A stretch of DNA of 64,000 nt from Opitutales bacterium (GTDB taxonomy: Bacteria; Verrucomicrobiota; Verrucomicrobiia; Opitutales; Seribacteraceae): the NCBI GenBank assembly GCA_028042835.1, contig JAOFOL010000005.1, positions 1 to 64,000 on the forward strand, written 5' to 3'. How positions within the stretch are numbered: the stretch's first letter is position 1; the number at the start of each line of letters is the position of its first letter. Both the position numbers and the translations under genes were made by a program. This document shows positions 45,856 to 52,893 of this stretch, piece by piece. Below the pieces are notes generated by a model. The model saw only the letters and a program-made list of their open reading frames with translations, did no database searches and had not been told where the DNA came from.

Positions 45856-46658
45856 ATTTCATAACTGCATTCCACGCAGAAGCACTTCCGCTCATCGAAA
45901 AGTTCCAGCTCTCCAAGAGAACAGAGGCATCTCCTTTTCCAGTTTTCAGTAATGACAGGCACAATGTTGTTATTTCTGGAATGGGCCGGGCACAGGCATC
46001 CTTAGCCACTCAATATCTATTTACTGAAGTGATTAACACACCCGAACCAATTATAAACCTCGGTATTGCAGGTCACGGGGAGCTCGCGATTGGCACTCCA
46101 TTTATCGCCAATCGTATCCTACACCTAGATGAAAAAGCCGTCTACTATCCGCCTCCGGTTTTAAAACTGAATATTGCCAATTCAGGGCTGCAAACCTGTG
46201 ATATACCCGAGACAAAATATTCTCATCCAATTGGTTATGATATGGAAGCCCATGGTTTTTGTAGTGCCGCCTACCGTTCGATTACCCGAGAATTTGTACA
46301 GTCTATAAAGTTTGTCTCAGACAACCCCACCTCACCACTGGTTTCCTTTAGTCCAAACCTAGCCTCCAAAATCATCGGGACCCATGTTGAATTAATTGAA
46401 GAAATTGCAAATCAATTGAAAAACACATTTCAGGAGTTACAACTTGACCCCAAGATTTATAAAATGATTAAGGAGTTAAAATCAACCTACCACTTTACAT
46501 TTACCCAGGATTATCAATTGGAAAAACTTCTTCGCCACGCCTATTCACTCGGTATGCACCCGAATGATGTGACGCATATTTTAAACCAATCCTCAACTGG
46601 CAAGATTTTCCTCTCTGTACTGTCTCAAAAACTGGAGGCATTTCGAACTTTGCCATGA
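45852..46658 (+). CDS. Nucleoside phosphorylase/MTA-SAH nucleosidase-like protein
   Basis: The 268-residue protein resembles 5'-methylthioadenosine/S-adenosylhomocysteine nucleosidase. FHAEALPLIE carries the N-terminal Glu (E10), INLGIAGHGELAIGTP matches the glycine-rich loop, and GYDMEAHGF holds the DMEA active-site motif at 130-133. An extra C-terminal 70 or so residues (LRHAYSLGMHPNDVTHIL) is unusual. It overlaps both neighbours by ATGA and is directly before an SPL-like radical SAM gene. It could clear 5'-deoxyadenosine made by radical SAM chemistry (inference), or be a different nucleoside hydrolase such as a futalosine-type enzyme. Confidence 0.78.
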   Translation: MNFITAFHAEALPLIEKFQLSKRTEASPFPVFSNDRHNVVISGMGRAQASLATQYLFTEVINTPEPIINLGIAGHGELAIGTPFIANRILHLDEKAVYYPPPVLKLNIANSGLQTCDIPETKYSHPIGYDMEAHGFCSAAYRSITREFVQSIKFVSDNPTSPLVSFSPNLASKIIGTHVELIEEIANQLKNTFQELQLDPKIYKMIKELKSTYHFTFTQDYQLEKLLRHAYSLGMHPNDVTHILNQSSTGKIFLSVLSQKLEAFRTLP

Positions 46659-47656
46659 TCGACACCATTTATTTTGAAGAACAAGTTGAGGAACATCCTC
46701 GTACTTTAAGACTATTTCAACGCTTCCCAAAAGCGATCCGGATTCCATGTTCCCATTATAAAGAAATTTTTAATCCCAGTGGACAGAACTTCCGGGTACA
46801 GAAAAAGAAACCGGCCCTCATTCTTGCCAAAAATTCCGGCAAATTAGTTCACCCTGTTCCGGCAACTTATGGAATTGGAGGTACACAAAATTTTTATTTT
46901 TCACACATGCTTAACTGTCTCTATGACTGTCGCTACTGTTTTTTACAAGGGATGTATCCGTCGGCCCATTATTTATTGTTCGTAAATTATGAAGATTTTT
47001 TTGAAGAGATCACAAAAGCTGCCTCGCAAAAACCAAATGAACCCTGTTGGTTCTTTTCCGGTTATGATTGCGATAGCCTTGCTCTTGAAAGCCTGACTGG
47101 TTTTGCCAAATCAGCTCTGTCCTTTTTTGAGGATCATCCGCATGCATTTTTGGAACTGCGCACTAAAAGCGTTGCGACTCAACTTTTAGAGAAGAGATTG
47201 CCACTAGCCAATGTGATCACCGCCTTCAGCTTTACCCCACAGGAGATCAGTGATTCGATTGAAAATGGAGTCCCTTCAGTCTCCGCGCGATTATCGGTCA
47301 TGAAAAAACTTGCCAAAAAAGGATGGTCATTGGGTATTAGGCTAGATCCCATAATCGACTGTACCGACTTTGAAAAAAGGTACGAATCCTTGATTACTGA
47401 AATTTTTCAGGAAATCCCTGCTTCTTCAATTCATTCTGTTTCCCTTGGACCTTTTCGTCTACCGGAGCCTTTCTTTAAAAAAATGGAAAAACTTTACCCT
47501 TCCGAAGCACTCTTTGCCGGAAACCTCGAAAAAAGAGGCCGGTCGATAAGCTATCGTAAAGCAGTTGAATCTCAAAGAATCGAGACCTGCCAAAATCTCT
47601 TACTTCAACATGTACCGTCCAATAAACTTTTTTTCTGCCAACCTGTTGAAGATTAA
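46655..47656 (+). CDS. Spore-photoproduct-lyase-like radical SAM protein
   Basis: The 333-residue protein has the radical SAM cluster C88-x3-C92-x2-C95 in NCLYDCRYCFLQGMYP, which matches SPL proteins. GYDCDSLALESLTG (C139) lies where SPL carries its H-donor Cys region; exact alignment is needed. SHMLNCLYDC and AFSFTPQEIS are further shared features. SPL repairs UV-induced thymine photoproducts in spores; homologs exist in non-spore-formers, where the target is unclear. Its ATG overlaps the nucleosidase stop, which couples the two. Confidence 0.82.
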   Translation: MIDTIYFEEQVEEHPRTLRLFQRFPKAIRIPCSHYKEIFNPSGQNFRVQKKKPALILAKNSGKLVHPVPATYGIGGTQNFYFSHMLNCLYDCRYCFLQGMYPSAHYLLFVNYEDFFEEITKAASQKPNEPCWFFSGYDCDSLALESLTGFAKSALSFFEDHPHAFLELRTKSVATQLLEKRLPLANVITAFSFTPQEISDSIENGVPSVSARLSVMKKLAKKGWSLGIRLDPIIDCTDFEKRYESLITEIFQEIPASSIHSVSLGPFRLPEPFFKKMEKLYPSEALFAGNLEKRGRSISYRKAVESQRIETCQNLLLQHVPSNKLFFCQPVED

Positions 47657-47668
47657 ATAATTCTCCGA

Positions 47669-47697
47669 TTGCCATTTTCAAATCAATTGCTTATATA
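47669..47697 (+). promoter_or_regulatory. Sigma70-type promoter of tRNA-Thr
   Basis: TTGCCA (47669-47674) is followed by a 17-base spacer and TATATA (47692-47697), ending 13 bases before the tRNA gene. Confidence 0.6.
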
Positions 47698-47710
47698 TTG
47701 ATTTTCACAT

Positions 47711-47786
47711 GCCACCTTAGCTCAGTTGGTAGAGCACTCGCCTTGTAAGCGAACGGTCGTCAGTTCGAATCTGACAGGTGGCTCCA
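47711..47786 (+). tRNA. tRNA-Thr(TGT)
   Basis: The 76 bases fold into a cloverleaf. The acceptor GCCACCT pairs with AGGTGGC and the D arm GCTC...GAGC is intact. The anticodon loop CTTGTAA carries TGT, the T arm is GTCAG-TTCGAAT-CTGAC, and CCA is encoded. Position 27-43 of the anticodon stem is a C-A mismatch. TGT reads ACA and other Thr codons by wobble. Confidence 0.96.
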
Positions 47787-47914
47787 TTTTTTAAAAAACA
47801 ACAGAAAATGGCTATGAATTGTAAAATTGCAATAGAGCTTTTTGGAGTATCAGCTTCCTTACATTTCATTAGATTTTAATGTGCAGATTACTATAAAACA
47901 GTGATATGGGTTTC

Positions 47915-49513
47915 CTATTCAGCTTGTAAACTGACCCGAAAACCAAGCACATAATAGCTACTATTTAATGGATTACCGCCGCGCTTGGCAGAGCGTACGC
48001 CAAACTCATCGTTATACCAGGATCCACCGCGACAAACCCTGATTGAACCTGACTCAGGTCCCTTAGGATCAACTTGAGTTGACCCTGTAAAATTAGATTT
48101 CCAATCTTGTACCCACTCGGAAACATTTCCATGCATGTCGAAAAAGCCCCACTGGTTTGCAGCATACTGACCAACCTCGCGGGTTTGTTTAAAATCATTC
48201 CCTGTATTTGGCCCATCATTCCAGTTGAAATTCGCACGAGTAGAATTTTTATCATCTCCCCAATTGTAAGTAGTATTTGTTCCCGCACGGCAGGCATATT
48301 CCCATTGAGCTTCAGTGGGAAGCATATATTTCCAACCTGCAGGCAAATGACCGGCTGTTTGCTCGACCTGGTTCAACCGACTAAGAAATATCTGCACATC
48401 ATTCCAAGATACTCCCTCCACAGGTCGATTGCTTCCTTTAAAATGACTGGGATCTTCACTCAAATCATTTAAATTCTCTGCCATTATTGCCTGATATTGA
48501 GCCTGAGTAACCTCGTAACTACCAAGATAGAAACCGTTGCTTAGTATGACTTGATGCTCTACTTCATCCGTCCCACGTCCCTCTTCCGTAGTGGGACTAC
48601 CAATGGTAAAAGTACCTGAATCACAGAAGGTCATATCCATATCGATCGATTTGACAGTGTGACTCATCGGAGTAGAGTTCACATTGATCGTAGTCGGAGA
48701 AGTCGCTACCGATCCGAAATCATTACTCACCAAAAGCGTGTAGTTTCCATCATGTTGGGACTTGTTTACATCCTGTATTACATGATTATCATTAATCGCA
48801 CCTACGATCGACTGACCGTCCTTATACCATTGATAACTAAGATACTTTCCTTCGGCTTGAGAATAGAGGCTGACAGTCTGCCCATCAAAAATCAAACCAG
48901 GTGCCTCTGGGGCGATAACAATCTCGGGCTTCAAGTATTTTAATATTTGCTCGTTCAACTGAGCGGTTGTGATAGAATTTTCAGTAATCAGAGCCCCACT
49001 TACCATGCTGCTGAGTTCGGAAAGAACATCCTGACCGAGCATCGATTTTTTAATGCCACCTGCAACTACTGACTTTGCGGTGTTCGCAGATTGAGAGTTA
49101 AAAGCGAACGGAACCGAAGCAAACGGTTGGTCGGGAGTTAATTGTTGAAAGCCATTTACACCATCGCTGAACCACACTCGTAAGTTAATATCGGAATGTT
49201 CAGCAAAAAGGGAAGGATCAACCTCACTCATTCCCGTAATCGCAGTATTACCGAGTAAAATAGAATATAGACCACCACTGACAGGTGCCCTAACTAGGGT
49301 TTGTGGCTCCAATCCGCTAGAACTTTCTCCATCGTTACTCCAGTAGGTAATATTGCCATCCACATTTACTAGAGCAAATTTGAAAAAACCTATACCGTCA
49401 AAGGGTTCATTATTAACTACCACTTGCCCCGAATAATTAAGTACAGAAGGTAGTGCGCACAAAGAATATTTTGTTATTAAGCTAACAAAAATATAAATTA
49501 AAACCCTAAACAT
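47915..49513 (-). CDS. Secreted FGE-fold protein with Ig-like domain, no catalytic Cys pair
   Basis: The 532-residue product has a signal peptide (about 1-20) and an N-terminal region with SYSGQ-type strand sequence. An Ig-like domain (about 205-280) has YQWYKDGQSI and GNYTLLVSNDFGSVATSP. The C-terminal formylglycine-generating-enzyme (SUMF1) fold (from about 295) shows FTIGSPTTEEGR, PVEGVSWNDVQIFL, LPTEAQWEYACRAGT and GFRVSL. Where true FGE has two catalytic Cys (SYLC...YC pattern), this protein has GSWYNDEFGVR, so sulfatase maturation is unlikely. It is probably a carbohydrate or surface-binding protein. Confidence 0.9.
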   Translation of the reverse strand: MFRVLIYIFVSLITKYSLCALPSVLNYSGQVVVNNEPFDGIGFFKFALVNVDGNITYWSNDGESSSGLEPQTLVRAPVSGGLYSILLGNTAITGMSEVDPSLFAEHSDINLRVWFSDGVNGFQQLTPDQPFASVPFAFNSQSANTAKSVVAGGIKKSMLGQDVLSELSSMVSGALITENSITTAQLNEQILKYLKPEIVIAPEAPGLIFDGQTVSLYSQAEGKYLSYQWYKDGQSIVGAINDNHVIQDVNKSQHDGNYTLLVSNDFGSVATSPTTINVNSTPMSHTVKSIDMDMTFCDSGTFTIGSPTTEEGRGTDEVEHQVILSNGFYLGSYEVTQAQYQAIMAENLNDLSEDPSHFKGSNRPVEGVSWNDVQIFLSRLNQVEQTAGHLPAGWKYMLPTEAQWEYACRAGTNTTYNWGDDKNSTRANFNWNDGPNTGNDFKQTREVGQYAANQWGFFDMHGNVSEWVQDWKSNFTGSTQVDPKGPESGSIRVCRGGSWYNDEFGVRSAKRGGNPLNSSYYVLGFRVSLQAE

Positions 49514-49520
49514 AACTAGT

Positions 49521-49544
49521 ACAATCAGTTACTTTTCTGATTGT
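49521..49544. promoter_or_regulatory. Inverted repeat between divergent genes
   Basis: ACAATCAG and CTGATTGT form a perfect 8-base inverted repeat around an 8-base spacer. It lies between the FGE-fold gene (minus) and the ACP mini-cluster (plus), where an operator or a short stem would fit. No regulator gene is nearby. Confidence 0.4.
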
Positions 49545-49638
49545 GTCAATCATTTGAAAAATCAAGATCCTTACATAAAAGAACGAAGGTTAGACTCGAC
49601 CAAATATTATCACTATGACAACCTGTGGTTATATTATC

Positions 49639-49920
49639 ATGAACCTAAAGGATTCAAAAAATATCGTTCTAGCCTGTATTGTTGAGATTACAGATGATGA
49701 GATAAAACCGACAGATGAAATGAGTCTGATTGGAAAAGATGCCACTCTGGACTCAATGAAACTCGTGGAATTATGTCTGGCATTGGAAGATAAGGCTGCG
49801 GATTTGAAGTTTGAATTTGACTGGACTTCAGAAACTGCCATGTCGAAATCTCGTAGTTTATTTCGTACTGTATCTTCCTTGGCGGAGGAGTTTCATGTAC
49901 AATCTCAAAACGCACAATGA
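49639..49920 (+). CDS. Acyl carrier protein-like protein
   Basis: The 93-residue product from ATG 49639 (an upstream in-frame ATG at 49615 would add 8 residues) has the carrier motif DATLDSMKLVEL. S39 is the predicted phosphopantetheine site. It is more diverged than fatty-acid AcpP. It overlaps the ketoreductase gene by ATGA and heads a four-gene cluster, so it probably carries an acyl or amino-acyl group for a dedicated product. Confidence 0.78.
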   Translation: MNLKDSKNIVLACIVEITDDEIKPTDEMSLIGKDATLDSMKLVELCLALEDKAADLKFEFDWTSETAMSKSRSLFRTVSSLAEEFHVQSQNAQ

Positions 49921-50594
49921 TTATTGTAACTGGAGCCAGTCGTGGACTGGGCCGATCAGTAGCTGAACGCCTGATAGAATCAGGAGAGGAAGTCTTAGGC
50001 ATATCAAGAGATACAAAAAGTCTCCCATTTGAAGCAGTTGCGGGAGATGTTGCAGACCATAACACTCTCAAATCGATTGCTCAAAAACTGCGTAAAGAAA
50101 AACGCGTATTAGAGGGGGTGGTTAATGCTGCAGGGATCGCATCCATGAACTTAGCTGTAACCACTCCACCTAGCATGACCCAAAAGTTAATCCAAACTAA
50201 CTTGGTTGGTACCATTCATTGCTGTCAGGTATTTGCCCCGTTAATGATCCGTAGAAAAAAGGGAAGTATCATTAACTTCTCCACCATTGCAGTCGCTTTA
50301 GGGTTAAAAGGCGAATCAATTTATGCTGCAAGTAAGGCGGGTGTCGAAGGATTCTCCCGGGCGTTTGCACGGGAGATGGCTGACTTCAATATTCGAGTAA
50401 ATTGTGTTGCACCTGGTCCCATCAGAACGGATTTACTGAAGGGAGTCAGTGAAGAACAAATTGAGACAATTGTCTCACAGCAAGTTCTGCCAAAAGTATT
50501 TGAACCCGGTGATGTGTCTGATTTGTGCCAATTTCTACTGGGACCTTCATCCGCTTCGCTAAGTGGACAGGTATTGCATGTGGGGGGAGCTTAG
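49917..50594 (+). CDS. Short-chain dehydrogenase, FabG-like
   Basis: The 225-residue protein starts with VTGASRGLGRSVAERL (NADP loop). The active site is shown by Y136-x3-K140 in SIYAASKAGVEGF. At the usual catalytic Ser the residue is Thr 123 in NFSTIAV, with Ser 122 beside it. It is probably a ketoreductase acting on the carrier-bound acyl group. It overlaps the ACP by ATGA and touches the ligase start by one base. Confidence 0.9.
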   Translation: MIIVTGASRGLGRSVAERLIESGEEVLGISRDTKSLPFEAVAGDVADHNTLKSIAQKLRKEKRVLEGVVNAAGIASMNLAVTTPPSMTQKLIQTNLVGTIHCCQVFAPLMIRRKKGSIINFSTIAVALGLKGESIYAASKAGVEGFSRAFAREMADFNIRVNCVAPGPIRTDLLKGVSEEQIETIVSQQVLPKVFEPGDVSDLCQFLLGPSSASLSGQVLHVGGA

Positions 50595-51889
50595 TGAGCC
50601 TGATCGAAAAACTCACGCAAAAGTGGGAAAACTCGGATGATCCTTTCCTGATTCATCCAAGCGGTAAACTAAGCTTTACCGAAGTTTCCCAACAGGAACC
50701 GGTAGATTTATCCAGCATACGGAAAGGAGATGTGGTGGTCCTGATCGGGGATTTTGACCCAGCATCCATACTGACTCTGCTCAGGCTGATCGATTTGGGG
50801 GTTATCCTAGTTCCCCTGACCGTAGAAACCGCAGATGATCATGAGTATTTTTTCGAGTCCGCCCTGGTCGATGTAATCATTGAGGGACGAACCGTCCGCC
50901 GAAGAGAACATGGGCAAACCCATCCCATGATTGAAGAATTGCGAAATCGGGGAAATGCAGGACTAGTTCTTTTCTCAACCGGGACTACCGGACGCCCGAA
51001 AGCGATCCTTCATGACTTCAGTTATTTCCTTAAGCGTTTCGATACCCCGCGCCCCACCCTGCGAACGATCAATTTTCTACTTTTTGACCACATCGGGGGA
51101 ATCAACACGCTGCTACACACCTTGTTCAATCGGGGCGTGGTTGTAGCTCCGGCAGATCGCTCGGTAGAGGCGATTTTATCAAGTTGTGAAGAGCACCAAG
51201 TGGAAGTGCTACCCACAACTCCTACATTTTTGCGGATGATGTTAATGAGTGGTTTAATCCCGGACAAAGTACCTCCTAGTCTAGGCATTATTACATACGG
51301 CACTGAAAGAATGGACCAACCAACTCTTGATCAGTTATGTGAACTTTTACCAGATGTGGATTTCCGGCAAACTTTTGGAATGTCTGAGCTGGGAATAGTA
51401 CGGGTCAAGTCCGAGTCCAGAAATAGTCTTTTTATGAAAATTGGTGGCGAGGGGGTGGAGACTCAGGTGGTTGGGGAAGTGCTACAAATCCGCTCAACTA
51501 ATCGAATGTTAGGATACTTAAATGCTCCATCCCCGTTTGATGAGGAAGGGTGGTATGACACCAAAGATGTTGTCGAAGAAATTGGAGGGTTTTATAAAGT
51601 TGTGGGAAGGACAAGCGAGGTAATTAATGTGGGAGGACTTAAATTTATGGCATCCGAAGTCGAAAGAGTCGCCTTACTTTACAGAGGAGTTTCGTTGGTC
51701 AAAGTATATGGAAAAAACAACCCAATTACCGGTCAACATGCTGAAATCATAGTACAACCCTCAAACTCTAAAAACTTTGACAAGATTGCATTTAAAAAAC
51801 ATTTATCCGATCATTTACAAAGTCATATGATTCCGCGAAAAATCATGATCGAAGAAGTCGAGATAGGACATCGTCATAAACGTAGTTAA
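50594..51889 (+). CDS. AMP-dependent acyl ligase
   Basis: From GTG 50594, which shares a base with the SDR stop (TAGTG), the 431-residue enzyme belongs to the acyl-adenylate superfamily. The P-loop-like motif is VLFSTGTTGRPKAILHD, the YDTKDV motif (A8 region) follows, and GRTSEVINVGGLKF is the hinge. It is shorter than typical acyl-CoA ligases (about 500-550), with a compact N-terminal half. It likely loads an acid onto the ACP (inference from neighbours). A weak alternative start lies upstream inside the SDR gene. Confidence 0.88.
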   Translation: MSLIEKLTQKWENSDDPFLIHPSGKLSFTEVSQQEPVDLSSIRKGDVVVLIGDFDPASILTLLRLIDLGVILVPLTVETADDHEYFFESALVDVIIEGRTVRRREHGQTHPMIEELRNRGNAGLVLFSTGTTGRPKAILHDFSYFLKRFDTPRPTLRTINFLLFDHIGGINTLLHTLFNRGVVVAPADRSVEAILSSCEEHQVEVLPTTPTFLRMMLMSGLIPDKVPPSLGIITYGTERMDQPTLDQLCELLPDVDFRQTFGMSELGIVRVKSESRNSLFMKIGGEGVETQVVGEVLQIRSTNRMLGYLNAPSPFDEEGWYDTKDVVEEIGGFYKVVGRTSEVINVGGLKFMASEVERVALLYRGVSLVKVYGKNNPITGQHAEIIVQPSNSKNFDKIAFKKHLSDHLQSHMIPRKIMIEEVEIGHRHKRS

Positions 51890-51900
51890 GGGTATTAATA

Positions 51901-52887
51901 ATGTTCACCTTTAGAGAAATCCAGGAAGCGGATGCCAAAATGATTTTATGCTGGCGCACTTCTCCCAGAGTTTCCAAATACATGAAGACACAAGTCGCTA
52001 ATGACTTGAAGGAACAAGAGCAATGGATCCGAACCAGCCGGAACCAGACAAATTTTTATCATTGGTTAATCATCTCCCAGGGGCAACCGATTGGTTATTT
52101 AAGTCTTAGTGACTACTGCCCAATAGGCAGAACTACTTCCTGGGGATTCTACATCGGTGAGGAAGAACATAAAGGTTTAGGAGGACTAGTTCCTCCGTTC
52201 TTCTATAACTTCTGCTTCACGGAGTTAGGAATTAAGCAAATAAACGCTGAAATGCTCTATTTTAACACCAGCGTAATTGAATTACACCGATTGCATGGCT
52301 ACGATTTCACTCCTAAACGGGATCGTGTTATCATTAATAATGGAAAAAAACTTTTACTTGTTTCAATGTCTTTGCAAAAAGCGCACTTCGAAGCAGGTAA
52401 ATTCACCCGATTTAAAGCTACCTTCCCTACTTCCTTTTGGAGTGCAAGAGAGCAAGCCAATAAAGAATCACATATCTCTTTTGAAAGTATAACGGGAAGC
52501 GAAGAACAAATCCTTTGCCTCCATCATTTACTAGCATCTCGAGAACATACGATTTCCCACGAAAACCTACCCAACCTCCTTACACACACTGAATTCGTCA
52601 AAAATCACCCATACAGGGAATGGTGGATAATTCGTTCTAATGATAACGCGATCGGTTCTCTTTATCTAACCATGGAAAATGCAGTGGGGATAAACCTAAT
52701 GGTTGGTCACACTGACCTGTATGCACAACTCATCGAAAAAGTAAGATCTGACCACGACCCATTACCGGAGATTCCATCGGTAAGACCAAAATATTTCTTT
52801 ATAAATGTGTCACCAAAAAATTTAGGTCTCTTAAACGGTCTTGAAAAAGTGAACGCAATGCACACCCAGGAATCGTATCGTATATAA
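51901..52887 (+). CDS. Tandem GNAT-like N-acetyltransferase
   Basis: The 328-residue protein has an N-terminal GNAT domain (about 1-165) that resembles PseH. It shows IQEADAKMILCWRTSPRV, WGFYIGEEEHKGLGG (acetyl-CoA loop) and FNTSVIELHRLHGY. The C-terminal half repeats the pattern at lower similarity (TEFVKNHPYREWWII...NAIGSLYL), so it looks like a degenerate second GNAT unit. It closes the mini-cluster 12 bases after the ligase. The likely role is acylation of an amino-sugar or similar product. Confidence 0.82.
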   Translation: MFTFREIQEADAKMILCWRTSPRVSKYMKTQVANDLKEQEQWIRTSRNQTNFYHWLIISQGQPIGYLSLSDYCPIGRTTSWGFYIGEEEHKGLGGLVPPFFYNFCFTELGIKQINAEMLYFNTSVIELHRLHGYDFTPKRDRVIINNGKKLLLVSMSLQKAHFEAGKFTRFKATFPTSFWSAREQANKESHISFESITGSEEQILCLHHLLASREHTISHENLPNLLTHTEFVKNHPYREWWIIRSNDNAIGSLYLTMENAVGINLMVGHTDLYAQLIEKVRSDHDPLPEIPSVRPKYFFINVSPKNLGLLNGLEKVNAMHTQESYRI

Positions 52888-52893
52888 AGAGGA

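Noticed and set aside
46655-47656. Taking the SPL-like gene as evidence of sporulation
   Set aside because: SPL-like radical SAM proteins occur in non-spore-formers and no sporulation genes are present.
47915-49513. Calling this the sulfatase-maturing formylglycine-generating enzyme
   Set aside because: The two catalytic cysteines are missing at the expected place.
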